Below, piece after piece: positions 1 to 8,541 of a DNA stretch of 63,212 bases. Source of the stretch: Ruminococcaceae bacterium UBA2857 (lineage in GTDB: Bacteria > Bacillota > Clostridia > Oscillospirales > Acutalibacteraceae); NCBI GenBank assembly GCA_002350705.1, contig DEFH01000053.1, forward strand, positions 1 to 63,212, written 5' to 3'. The notes below the pieces were generated by a model. It was not told the DNA's origin, did not search any database, and was given only the letters and a program-made list of their open reading frames with translations. How positions within the stretch are numbered: the stretch's first letter is position 1; the number at the start of each line of letters is the position of its first letter. The translations under genes and the position numbers were made by a program.

Positions 1-50
1 GTAGTAACTGTTTTTATTCCCATATTATATTACTGACATGGCAGATTGTC

Positions 51-86
51 AAATAAAAAAGCTGCAAGAGAATCATCTCCTGCAGC
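51..86 (-). terminator. Terminator of the malic enzyme gene
   Basis: Read on the minus strand, a GCTGCA/TGCAGC stem extended by GGAGA/TCTC pairing is followed by a run of T, directly downstream of the malic enzyme stop codon. Bases 1-50 show nothing else I can identify. Confidence 0.75.
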
Positions 87-108
87 GGAACAGACGAAAA
101 TACGAATT

Positions 109-1281
109 TTATTGTCTTGCGGAGCCGGTTTTTCCGGCGGCATCCATGACAGCCTGAGCGACAGTCTGACCGATACGCTTGTCAAATGCTTTGGGAAGGA
201 TATATTCTTCGGAAAGTTCGCTTTCATCCACAAGGGAAGCAATCGCATGAGAAGCAGCCACTTTCATTTCTTCGTTGATTTCTCTTGCACGGCAATCGAG
301 AGCACCTCTGAAAATACCGGGGAAAGCCAATACATTGTTGATTTGGTTGGGGAAGTCGGAACGACCTGTACCGATAACTCTTGCACCGGCATTTTTGGCA
401 AGGTCAGGCATGATTTCGGGGGTAGGATTGGACATAGCGAATACGATAGCATCCTGATTCATGGATCTTATCATATCTTCTGTCACAACGCCCGGAACGG
501 ATACACCGATAAATACATCCGTGCCTTTCATAGCGTCAGCCAGTGAGCCTGTCAAATGTTCACGGTTGGTAACGGCAGCCATTTCAGCCTTGGCAGGATT
601 GAGTCTGCTGTCGCCCTCGCAGAGAATTCCCACACTGTCACAAAGGACAAGGTGCTGTACACCGAGATTCATAATATGCTTGGCAATAGCGATACCGGCG
701 GAGCCTGCACCATTGACAACGACTTTAATATCTTTGATATTCTTTTTCACGATTTTCAGGGCATTGAGCATAGCGGCAGCCACGACAACAGCCGTACCGT
801 GCTGGTCATCATGGAATACGGGAATATCACAGATTTCCTTGAGTCTTTTTTCAATTTCAAAGCATCTCGGAGCGGCAATATCTTCCAGATTGATACCGCC
901 AAAGCTGCCGGAAATCAGATAGATGGTTCTGACGATTTCATCTACGTCTTTGGAGCGTACACACAAAGGGAATGCGTCTACATCGCCGAATTCTTTGAAC
1001 AGGGCACACTTGCCTTCCATAACAGGCATACCTGCCTCGGGACCGATATCTCCCAGACCGAGTACAGCGGTACCGTCTGTGATAACAGCAACGAGGTTAT
1101 TTCTTCTGGTGAGCTGAAAAGACTTGTCATAGTCTTTCTGAATCGCAAGACAAGGCTCTGCAACGCCGGGGGTATATGCCAGTGACAGTTCTTCGGAGTT
1201 GGTGATAGGTGCTCTGGAAACGACTTCAATTTTACCCTTCCATTCATAGTGTTTTTGGAGGGATTCTTCTCTGATATTCAT
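109..1281 (-). CDS. NAD(P)-dependent malic enzyme (oxaloacetate-decarboxylating)
   Basis: Predicted cytoplasmic enzyme converting malate to pyruvate and CO2 with reduction of NAD(P). The protein is 390 aa, the size of the short bacterial malic enzymes. The N-terminal malic domain has the tyrosine-containing AYTPGVAEPC segment and TDGTAVLGLGDIGPEAGMP. The metal-binding and dinucleotide-binding part has HDDQHGTA and the Rossmann-type GAGSAGIAIAKHI. The ATG at 1281 is preferred to the one two codons upstream because it leaves 8 nt after the AAAGGA ribosome site. The gene is monocistronic, between its own promoter and terminator. NAD versus NADP preference cannot be read from the sequence. Confidence 0.93.
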   Translation of the reverse strand: MNIREESLQKHYEWKGKIEVVSRAPITNSEELSLAYTPGVAEPCLAIQKDYDKSFQLTRRNNLVAVITDGTAVLGLGDIGPEAGMPVMEGKCALFKEFGDVDAFPLCVRSKDVDEIVRTIYLISGSFGGINLEDIAAPRCFEIEKRLKEICDIPVFHDDQHGTAVVVAAAMLNALKIVKKNIKDIKVVVNGAGSAGIAIAKHIMNLGVQHLVLCDSVGILCEGDSRLNPAKAEMAAVTNREHLTGSLADAMKGTDVFIGVSVPGVVTEDMIRSMNQDAIVFAMSNPTPEIMPDLAKNAGARVIGTGRSDFPNQINNVLAFPGIFRGALDCRAREINEEMKVAASHAIASLVDESELSEEYILPKAFDKRIGQTVAQAVMDAAGKTGSARQ

Positions 1282-1311
1282 ATTCATTGTCCTTTCATAG
1301 ATGATAGGACA

Positions 1312-1340
1312 ATTATATTACAAATTTTAGGAAATGTAAA
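1312..1340 (-). promoter_or_regulatory. Promoter of the malic enzyme gene
   Basis: On the minus strand, TTTACA (1335-1340) and TATAAT (1312-1317) are separated by 17 bases, about 30 nt upstream of the malic enzyme start. Confidence 0.7.
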
Positions 1341-1364
1341 GAGTGACTTCTCATGGAAATCGGG

Positions 1365-1401
1365 CAAAAAAGGCAGGCTTTCCTTATAGAAAGCCTGCCT
1401 T
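1365..1401 (-). terminator. Terminator of the starch-binding-type lipoprotein gene
   Basis: A 12-bp stem, AGGCAGGCTTTC with its complement around a short loop, is followed on the minus strand by T6. It lies just downstream of the lipoprotein stop codon. Confidence 0.8.
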
Positions 1402-1426
1402 TGCAAGCGATTATCCCCGATATGGT

Positions 1427-2068
1427 TTACTGTACTTCATAAGTGGTGCCGTCTGTAATTTCGAGACCGGTGGAACGTGGATACTGTTTGATGCCGTCAT
1501 TGAAGATAATGAGGGGATTTTCAATGTCCTCTGTTACCACATAGGAGTAAGTACCGTCACCGTTGTCTGTCATAGCCACACCGGGCCAAGCAGCATTTTC
1601 CGCTTTGTTGTCATTGTAGATATAGGCATTAACGGTATCGCTCCAGTTGTCAGGTTTGATAAAAGTGATTTTGATACCTTCCGCTTCTTCTTCGGAAGAC
1701 TCTTCTTCCTCGGAGGACTCTTCTTCGGAGGCTTCTTCTTCAGAAGACTCTTCTTCGGAGGCTTCTTCTTCAGAAGACTCTTCTTCGGAGGTTTCTTCCT
1801 CAGAGGACTCTTCTGCGGACGGTTCTACGGAAGATTCTTCCACAGACGGTTCTTCGAGGGATTCCTCGGCAGAGGATTCTTCCACAGTTGGTTGTTCTGC
1901 TGTGCTTTCCGGTGCAACGGGAGCAGCTTGTGAGGGAGTTTCGACAGGTACGTTTGACACAGGAGAGCCGTCCATTGTGTATTCACGTCCGGAACAGCCT
2001 GTGAGTGCGGCAGAACATAGTGTCAGTGTCAAAGCTGCGAAAATAGCAGTTATTTGTTTCTTTTTCAT
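1427..2068 (-). CDS. Lipoprotein with acidic Ser/Glu linker and CBM26-like starch-binding module
   Basis: 213 aa. Residues 1-25 are a lipoprotein signal with lipobox LTGC, so the mature protein should be anchored to the outer face of the membrane. Residues 60-130 are a Ser/Glu linker with 10-residue repeats of type EEASEEESSE. From about residue 131 a beta-rich domain has KITFIKPDNW, NAYIYNDN, AAWPGVAM and YPRSTGLEI, which resembles family 26 starch-binding modules and the loops appended to some amylases. There is no catalytic domain. It may hold starch at the cell surface, as expected for an amylolytic gut Clostridium, but this function is inferred. The ribosome site is CGGAGG. Promoter not resolved. 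Confidence 0.75.
   Translation of the reverse strand: MKKKQITAIFAALTLTLCSAALTGCSGREYTMDGSPVSNVPVETPSQAAPVAPESTAEQPTVEESSAEESLEEPSVEESSVEPSAEESSEEETSEEESSEEEASEEESSEEEASEEESSEEEESSEEEAEGIKITFIKPDNWSDTVNAYIYNDNKAENAAWPGVAMTDNGDGTYSYVVTEDIENPLIIFNDGIKQYPRSTGLEITDGTTYEVQ
1690..1815 (-). repeat. In-frame 30-bp tandem repeats in the acidic linker
   Basis: A 30-bp unit coding for EEASEEESSE-type decapeptides occurs at least twice exactly, with degenerate copies on both sides. The period is a multiple of three, so copy changes would alter linker length without a frameshift. Confidence 0.7.
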
Positions 2069-2231
2069 AAAATTATACCTCCGTTTTGGATTTCAGCATC
2101 AATACATATATTATACACTTTATAAAAAATTTTTCAATATCTTTTTTGAAATTAAGCAAATTTTGCACAGTGCCGTCATAATCATACAAAAAATACGGTT
2201 TTCAACAGCAGATTATACTGAATAACGACAC

Positions 2232-2260
2232 TTGACGGACAGAAACGGTTTTTATACAAT
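2232..2260 (+). promoter_or_regulatory. Promoter of the Cof-type HAD phosphatase gene
   Basis: TTGACG and TACAAT lie 17 bases apart, about 40 nt before the ATG at 2302, which has a GGAAAGGGAG ribosome site. Confidence 0.75.
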
Positions 2261-2301
2261 AAGGATGGATAAAGGGAAATTGTTGGAAAGGGAGAACTTT
2301 C

Positions 2302-3111
2302 ATGAAGTACAAAGTAATGGCACTGGACATTGACGGAACACTGACCAACTCGCAAAAGGTCATCACCGAAAAGACGCGTAAGGCACTGTTTGACTTTCAG
2401 GAGCAGGGAGGAAAAATCATTCTTGCTTCAGGCCGCCCCACACAGGGAATCATGCCTCATGCAAAGACGCTGCATCTTGATGAATATGGCGGTTATATTC
2501 TGGCATATAACGGGGGCTGTGTCATTGACTGTCGCACCAAAGACATTCTGTTTCGTGATACACTGGAGCATGAGTATATTTCCGAGATATGCAGTGTGAT
2601 TGAAAACTATCCTGTCGGCATTAACACCTATGAAGAAGATAAAATTGTTGCGGGACATGACATCAACCGTTATACCGAGATAGAATCCCGCATTAACGGG
2701 ATGGCAATCAAATATGTGGAAGATTTTCCGAAATATGTTGATTTTGAAGTGAATAAATGTCTTTTGCAGGGAGAGCCCGAACAGATACTGGAATTGGAAG
2801 GCATCCTTTCGGAAAAATATCAAAATCGTCTGGGAATTTTTAAATCAGAGCCGTATTTTCTGGAAATTGTTCCGCAAGGTATCGACAAAGCGAAATCCAT
2901 TGACCGTCTTTTAAAGCAGATTGGTGTGAAAACCGAGGAATGTGTAGCTTGCGGAGACGGTTTCAATGACATTTCCATGCTGCAGTATGCCGGTCTGGGA
3001 GTGGCGATGGATAATGCTTCCGATACCGTTAAGCAGGCAGCCGATTTTATTACACTTTCCAACGATTCCGATGGAATTGCACATCTTCTGGAAAACATAG
3101 AAAATGACTGA
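2302..3111 (+). CDS. Cof-type HAD-IIB family hydrolase
   Basis: 269 aa, the usual length of Cof/YidA-type sugar-phosphate or nucleotide phosphatases. HAD motif I is DIDGTLTNS with the nucleophilic Asp near residue 9. Motif II lies in ILASGRPT, the lysine motif is in IDKAKSIDRL, and motif III-IV is CGDGFNDISML. The C2-type cap lies between motifs II and III, about residues 85-195. It is cytoplasmic and metal-dependent. The substrate cannot be told from sequence. The gene stands alone between its promoter and a shared convergent terminator. Confidence 0.92.
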   Translation: MKYKVMALDIDGTLTNSQKVITEKTRKALFDFQEQGGKIILASGRPTQGIMPHAKTLHLDEYGGYILAYNGGCVIDCRTKDILFRDTLEHEYISEICSVIENYPVGINTYEEDKIVAGHDINRYTEIESRINGMAIKYVEDFPKYVDFEVNKCLLQGEPEQILELEGILSEKYQNRLGIFKSEPYFLEIVPQGIDKAKSIDRLLKQIGVKTEECVACGDGFNDISMLQYAGLGVAMDNASDTVKQAADFITLSNDSDGIAHLLENIEND

Positions 3112-3114
3112 ACA

Positions 3115-3156
3115 ACAACAGCCGTCTGACAGAGAAGTTTGTCAGACGGCTGTTGT
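3115..3156. terminator. Bidirectional terminator between convergent genes
   Basis: A perfect 16-bp stem (3115-3130 with 3141-3156) has T-rich sequence after it on the plus strand. It separates the HAD gene from the convergent lipoprotein gene ending at 3162. Confidence 0.88.
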
Positions 3157-3161
3157 TTTGC

Positions 3162-4289
3162 TTAGTTTTCTTTGAGAAGTTTTACAAGTCTTTCCACGCT
3201 GTATTTTGCAATACAGGAATCATTGGTTTCATATTTGAGTTTTTTCTTTTCCTCTTCGAGATACTTGTCATACTCATCTTTTTTCATGACATAGACGACA
3301 TTGTCTTTGGAAATATAGCTTTCATCTTCATCGACATCTTCCTGATACTTGATGGTTTTGGCAAGTTCGGCGGCAGAATTTCTGTAAATCAGATACAGTG
3401 TATCATCAATCGTTGTAACAGTGGCCTGTTTTTCCTTGCTTTCCTTGATAGCTTTTTTGAGGTCATCACTTATGGTTAATTCGTCCAGACTTTCAATAGG
3501 AACCGCCGAGCTGCTGCTGGGAGCACTTTCCGCTTCAAAATCTGTTTTATAAGCCTCGTCTACATCATCTGTTGTCTTTTTGTCATTGTTGAGCATATTG
3601 CGGTACTTGTTAAAATTGGCAGTCACTTTTTCTTTTGTTTCCGCATCAATATCGACAGAGTTTCCGTCATCATCTGTGGTTTTGAGGGAGTAGGAAAGAT
3701 AGTAGTAAGAGATATAATTTTCCGTGTAGTATTTTTGTACATCGGCATCGGAAACTTCTTTTTCACCGTCTTTGCCGTAGAGCTTGTTAAAAAGCTGTTG
3801 ATACAGATAATTATACCGGATATTGCACTCGAGGAAACTTTCCTCGGATACGCCCAGTTTTTCATAAAAAGCGACGGATTCATCACTGTATTTATAATAC
3901 TGAGAATACATGCTTTCGGCTGATTCAAGTGTAGCGGCATCCAGTTCTGCTTTTTTGTCTTTGGCGAGTTTTTCTACGGTAAGCAGGGAGATACATTTGT
4001 CTTTGGCATCGTCAAAAATCCAGTCCACAGCATTTTTGTCCTCTACTTTTTCCTTGGTGATATCCATAAGCTGTGAATCAAAGTCAGGGTTATCCTGATT
4101 TGCTTCGGTGATTTTGCTGACAGCATCGCTGTAGCTTTCATAGGTACGGTAGATCCAGCTTCCTGCGGAGATGGTGGCATCAGCGGTTTTGTAGCTCCAC
4201 TTGCCGGGACCTACGGCACAGCCGGCGGCTGAACAGGCCAGAACGGCTGCCAGTGCCAATGCGGAGAGTGTTTTGCTTATATTCTTCAT
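3162..4289 (-). CDS. Foldase-like lipoprotein (SurA/PrsA N-terminal type)
   Basis: 375 aa from the ATG at 4289. An upstream in-frame extension is rejected because it precedes a canonical lipoprotein signal, MKNISKTLSALALAA, with the lipobox Cys in SAAGC. The mature part is helical and charged, like the N-terminal chaperone region of SurA/PrsA foldases, but I cannot find a clear parvulin core. A possible chaperone role in secretion is therefore inferred from architecture only. It is the last gene of the minus-strand run after mfd, with a 92-nt gap. A second, longer parvulin-type lipoprotein lies at 28121-29773. Confidence 0.6.
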   Translation of the reverse strand: MKNISKTLSALALAAVLACSAAGCAVGPGKWSYKTADATISAGSWIYRTYESYSDAVSKITEANQDNPDFDSQLMDITKEKVEDKNAVDWIFDDAKDKCISLLTVEKLAKDKKAELDAATLESAESMYSQYYKYSDESVAFYEKLGVSEESFLECNIRYNYLYQQLFNKLYGKDGEKEVSDADVQKYYTENYISYYYLSYSLKTTDDDGNSVDIDAETKEKVTANFNKYRNMLNNDKKTTDDVDEAYKTDFEAESAPSSSSAVPIESLDELTISDDLKKAIKESKEKQATVTTIDDTLYLIYRNSAAELAKTIKYQEDVDEDESYISKDNVVYVMKKDEYDKYLEEEKKKLKYETNDSCIAKYSVERLVKLLKEN

Positions 4290-4381
4290 ATTGCGTTTTC
4301 TTCCCTTCGATTTGAATTTACACATATCGTTATTATATAACAAACTTTTGATAAAGTCCATAATTTTTTTAAAAAATTTGC

Positions 4382-7300
4382 CTATTTTCCGAAGTGCATC
4401 CCAAAGATTTCGTCTAAAAGCTGTCCGACCGTATCTCCTTTTTGAAGTCTGACGGCAATATACGGTTTATTGCCTGCATTGAGCATGGCTCTGCCGTTCA
4501 TGCGGCTGATAATCTCCGCAACAGGTTCGGATTTGATTTGTTTGACATAAATCAGAAGATGTTCCGGTTGCTGTTTGATTTCATAGATACCCATTTTTTC
4601 GGCTTTGCTTCGGAGCAGGGCAATGTTAATCAGGCCATTGACAGATTTTGGGACGTCACCGAAACGGTCGGCCAATTCATCAATGACATCGCTTGCATCA
4701 TCAGGAGTGCGGATGTCAGCGATTCGCCTGTAAATTTCCAGCCGCCTGTTAAGACTTGCAATATATTCTTCGGGAATATAGGCTTCCATCTGCACATCCA
4801 CAAGGCAGTCTAAATCGATATCTGCCGGAGCTTCACCCTTGGCATTGCTGACGGCTTCATTCAGGAGTTTCATATACATATCATAGCCGACATCCGCCAT
4901 GTGTCCGTGCTGTTTTGCTCCCAAAAGATTGCCTGCTCCTCTGAGTTCCAGATCACGCATGGCAATTTTGAAGCCCGAACCGAATTCGGTAAATTCTTTG
5001 ACAGCGTCAAGCCGTTTCTGAGAAATTTCACTGAGTACCTTGTCTTGGGTGAATGTCAGATAGGCATAGGCTCTCCTTGAGGAACGTCCCACACGTCCTC
5101 TTATCTGATGGAGCTGAGAAAGTCCCATTCTGTCGGCATTTTCAATAATCAGGGTGTTGGCATTGGGAATATCCACGCCTGTTTCAATGATAGTCGTACT
5201 GACAAGCACATTGATTTCCTGTTCGAGCATCTGACGCCATACTTCCGAAAGCTGACTTTCCGTCATCTTGCCATGACCAAAACCGACTTTTGCTTCGGGG
5301 ACAGCCTCGGCAATCTGCTTGGCTTTGAGGTCGATACCGTCAACAGAGTTAAAAAGATAAAACACCTGACCGCCTCTTCTGAGTTCTCGTCTGATTGCCT
5401 CGTGAATGACGGCCTCATCATATTCCAATACATACGTCTGCACAGGGTGCCTGTCCTGTGGTGCTTCTTCCAGCGTGGACATATCCCTGATACCTGACAT
5501 GGACATATTCAGTGTACGGGGGATAGGAGTAGCCGAAAGTGTCAGCACATCCACATTTTTACACATTTCCTTGAATTTTTCCTTTTGGGCGACACCGAAA
5601 CGCTGTTCCTCGTCAATGATGGCGAGACCTAAATCACGGAATTCCACGTCTTTGGAAACAAGTCTGTGTGTACCGATAACAAAATCAATATCACCATGTT
5701 TGAGCTTGTTGATAATGGCATCCTGCTGTGAGGGAGTGCGGAAACGTGACAGCAGCTCTATATTGACAGGAAAGCCTTCAAAGCGTCTCAAAGCCGTCTG
5801 ATAGTGCTGCCATGCCAGAATGGTTGTCGGCACTAACAGAACACACTGTTTGGAATCGGCAATGCATTTGAAAGCGGCTCTCAAAGCGACCTCTGTTTTG
5901 CCGAAACCCACATCTCCGCAGAGAAGTCTGTCCATAGGAGCAGGCTGTTCCATATCATGTTTGATTTCAGCCGTAGCACGTTTCTGGTCTTCGGTGTCCT
6001 CATACTCGAAACGCTGTTCAAAATCCCTCTGCCATTCGTGGTCGGCACTGAACGCAAAGCCTTTCGCTTTCATGCGTTCCGCATACAGTTTGATCAACTG
6101 GTCGGCAATGTCTTTGACAGCCTTTCTGACACGGTTTTTGGCTTTCTGCCATTCCAGACCGCCCAGTTTGTTTAATTTCACATTGGTTTCATCTCTCGGA
6201 CCAATGTACTTTGCCACCAGATCCAATTGTGTTACGGGAACATACAATACATCCCCTTTGGCATAGCGAATCTTGATATAATCCTTAATAATATTTTCAT
6301 ATTCCATCGTGTGAATTCCCTCGAACTGTCCCACACCGTGAACGGAATGTACCACATAATCTCCGGGACTCAGCTCGGCAAGACTGAAAATCGCTTTGCT
6401 TTTGGAAGAAGCACGTTTTTTCTTTTTGGGAACACTGCTGATTTGTGAGTGGGTAATCAGCACAAAATTTGCCGACGGATATTCAAAGCCTGCCGAAAGA
6501 CTGCCGCCTGCAATATAAATGCCGTCATTTGCAATGGTACTGTCACTTTTTAACAGACTGACGGTATAACCTCTCTGACGCATTTCCTGTACAATGTTTT
6601 CGGCAGCCTTTTCCGTACCCGACAGAATCACGATTTTTTTATTTTGGGGTTTCATGCCGTCAATATCTTCACACAGGACGTTCACCGAACCGCTCCAGGG
6701 AGAAGTCTGCCTGATACTGAAATTGACCAGTTCTTTCAAAGGAAGTTCACAGGTACCTCTTGCATAATTGTCAATGAATACGGTGTGTCTTTTGGAAAGC
6801 TCGGATAATTCGTCTGTCCAGTCTCCTGTAAAGCAGTCCAGACCTTTGCACAGAACACCCTCTGCCAGATAATCCTTGATATCTTCCCCCCATTGCCAGA
6901 GCACTGCTTTCATGCGTTCTTTGAGCTTGGGCTGTTCCGATACAAACACAAAACTGTCTTTGGAAAGGTAGTCAAAAACCGTAGCAGGCTTCTTATAAAT
7001 CAGAGAATAAAATTTGTCGGCACTGGCAAGTCTTCCGCCGTTTTTGAGTGTTTCCGCCTCCCGATAAAGAATCGGCTTTGCCAGAGCTGCCGACTTTCCT
7101 CTGAGAGAATTTGCTTTCCCGAGAATTTTTTCCGCAAGCTGTGAGGCACTGTCAAAAATCATTTCGCTTGACGGTGTAATGACAAAGCTGTCAAGTGTTT
7201 CCGTTCGTCTCTGTGTTTCAATGTCAAAAGAGGAAACGGTATCTATTTCGTCCCCCCAGAATTCCAGTCGGCACGGCTGGGCGGCTGACGGCATAAAAAA

Positions 7301-7840
7301 ATCCAGAATCCCGCCCCTGACGGCAAACTGTCCCGTACCGTCCACCTGTTCGGTACGGACATAACCGCTTGCAAGCAATGCTTTCATCATCTTGTCGGGG
7401 GAAACTTGTGCACCTGATTTGACTTTCACAGAGGTATCTCTCAGGACTTCGGGCGGAATGGTATACTGCAAAGCGGCATCTGCACAGGCAACTATCACCT
7501 GATATTCTCCTGTCAGAAAGCCATATAAAGCTCCTATTCGCTGATGTTCAAACTCTTTGGAAACGCCTGTCACTTCCCGAAAGGTAAAGTCTCTTGACGG
7601 ATAGAATACCGCAGAAGTTCCCATTGCTTTCAGGTCGGCACAGAGTTTCTGAGCCTCCGTTTCATCGGAAGCAAGCAAAAGTGCATTTTTATCACTTTTT
7701 TTACAGATGCAGTGTATCAGATGAGCCTTGTGCACAGCAGAAAGCCCTGTTGCCATGGCGGGAAAGCGTCCGTTTTCAATGGAACGGGAGAGTTGTCTGT
7801 ATTCCTCCACACTCTCAAAAATAGAATCCAAAAATTTCAT
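4382..7840 (-). CDS. mfd: Transcription-repair coupling factor
   Basis: 1152 aa, full family length. Mfd removes RNA polymerase stalled at DNA lesions and recruits UvrA. The N-terminal UvrB-like region (about 1-400) is followed by the RNA polymerase-interacting CarD-like domain with GDYVVHSVHGVGQFEGI (about residue 500). The RecG-like translocase follows, with Walker A GDVGFGKTEVALRA, Walker B DEEQRFGV, LSATPIPRTL, and motif VI HQIRGRVGRSSR. The C-terminal TRCF domain is present. It starts 29 nt after pth, an arrangement common in Firmicutes, with ribosome site AAGAGG. Confidence 0.98.
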   Translation of the reverse strand: MKFLDSIFESVEEYRQLSRSIENGRFPAMATGLSAVHKAHLIHCICKKSDKNALLLASDETEAQKLCADLKAMGTSAVFYPSRDFTFREVTGVSKEFEHQRIGALYGFLTGEYQVIVACADAALQYTIPPEVLRDTSVKVKSGAQVSPDKMMKALLASGYVRTEQVDGTGQFAVRGGILDFFMPSAAQPCRLEFWGDEIDTVSSFDIETQRRTETLDSFVITPSSEMIFDSASQLAEKILGKANSLRGKSAALAKPILYREAETLKNGGRLASADKFYSLIYKKPATVFDYLSKDSFVFVSEQPKLKERMKAVLWQWGEDIKDYLAEGVLCKGLDCFTGDWTDELSELSKRHTVFIDNYARGTCELPLKELVNFSIRQTSPWSGSVNVLCEDIDGMKPQNKKIVILSGTEKAAENIVQEMRQRGYTVSLLKSDSTIANDGIYIAGGSLSAGFEYPSANFVLITHSQISSVPKKKKRASSKSKAIFSLAELSPGDYVVHSVHGVGQFEGIHTMEYENIIKDYIKIRYAKGDVLYVPVTQLDLVAKYIGPRDETNVKLNKLGGLEWQKAKNRVRKAVKDIADQLIKLYAERMKAKGFAFSADHEWQRDFEQRFEYEDTEDQKRATAEIKHDMEQPAPMDRLLCGDVGFGKTEVALRAAFKCIADSKQCVLLVPTTILAWQHYQTALRRFEGFPVNIELLSRFRTPSQQDAIINKLKHGDIDFVIGTHRLVSKDVEFRDLGLAIIDEEQRFGVAQKEKFKEMCKNVDVLTLSATPIPRTLNMSMSGIRDMSTLEEAPQDRHPVQTYVLEYDEAVIHEAIRRELRRGGQVFYLFNSVDGIDLKAKQIAEAVPEAKVGFGHGKMTESQLSEVWRQMLEQEINVLVSTTIIETGVDIPNANTLIIENADRMGLSQLHQIRGRVGRSSRRAYAYLTFTQDKVLSEISQKRLDAVKEFTEFGSGFKIAMRDLELRGAGNLLGAKQHGHMADVGYDMYMKLLNEAVSNAKGEAPADIDLDCLVDVQMEAYIPEEYIASLNRRLEIYRRIADIRTPDDASDVIDELADRFGDVPKSVNGLINIALLRSKAEKMGIYEIKQQPEHLLIYVKQIKSEPVAEIISRMNGRAMLNAGNKPYIAVRLQKGDTVGQLLDEIFGMHFGK

Positions 7841-7869
7841 AAATTACCTCTTGATTGATTCATTGTGCA

Positions 7870-8466
7870 TTATGCATTGTAAAGGTTCATTGCCCTGTCG
7901 GTATTGCCTGCAATCATGAGTTCTACGGCATGACAGGCATTTTCAGCGGTGGGCAGGAGAAGTTTCAGTTCGGTCTGGGTGAAGTTTGACAGAACCCAGT
8001 CAGCCAAATCCCATTTTTCGGGCTTGTGACCGACACCGATCTTGATTCGAGGGAATTGGTCGCTTCCCGACAGATAGATAATATTTTTCATACCGTTGTG
8101 ACCGCCGTCACTGCCTTTTCTGCGGATACGCATTTTGCCGACATCCAGTGAAATGTCATCAAAGATAATGATGGTTTTTTCAGGCGGCACTTTAAAGAAG
8201 TTCATGGCTTCCGTGACAGCCTGACCGCTGTTGTTCATATAGGTAGACGGCTTCATAAAAAGCACCTTTTTGTCAGCGATAATCCCTGTATTGCAAAGGG
8301 ATTTGTATTTGATTCTGTCAAGTCTGAGATTGAGTTTGTCGGCAAGTGTATCAAGGGTGATAAAACCTGCATTATGACGGGTATTTTCATATTTTCTGTC
8401 AGGGTTGCCGAGACCTGCCACGATATATTCCACACTTCCGACAGATTCCTTTTTTCTGAAAAACAC
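7870..8466 (-). CDS. pth: Peptidyl-tRNA hydrolase
   Basis: 198 aa. It releases peptides from prematurely dropped peptidyl-tRNAs. Visible motifs are VAGLGNPDRKYENTRHNAGF with the catalytic His, the Asn in FMKPSTYMNNSG, and DDISLDVGKMRIRRKGSDGG followed by HNGMKNI. I place the start at GTG 8466, because an AAGGAGG site (8475-8481) lies 8 nt upstream. Starting further upstream would put that site inside the coding region. It has a short extra N-terminus (about 12 residues) before the usual family start. It is in a run with the upstream glycosyltransferase gene and downstream mfd. Confidence 0.95.
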   Translation of the reverse strand: MFFRKKESVGSVEYIVAGLGNPDRKYENTRHNAGFITLDTLADKLNLRLDRIKYKSLCNTGIIADKKVLFMKPSTYMNNSGQAVTEAMNFFKVPPEKTIIIFDDISLDVGKMRIRRKGSDGGHNGMKNIIYLSGSDQFPRIKIGVGHKPEKWDLADWVLSNFTQTELKLLLPTAENACHAVELMIAGNTDRAMNLYNA

Positions 8467-8541
8467 AAATGTTTCCTCCTTAATATATATTGCAGGCGAC
8501 ACCGCTCAAAAGCAGTCCGCCCGCAATTTTTGAAAGCTGTT

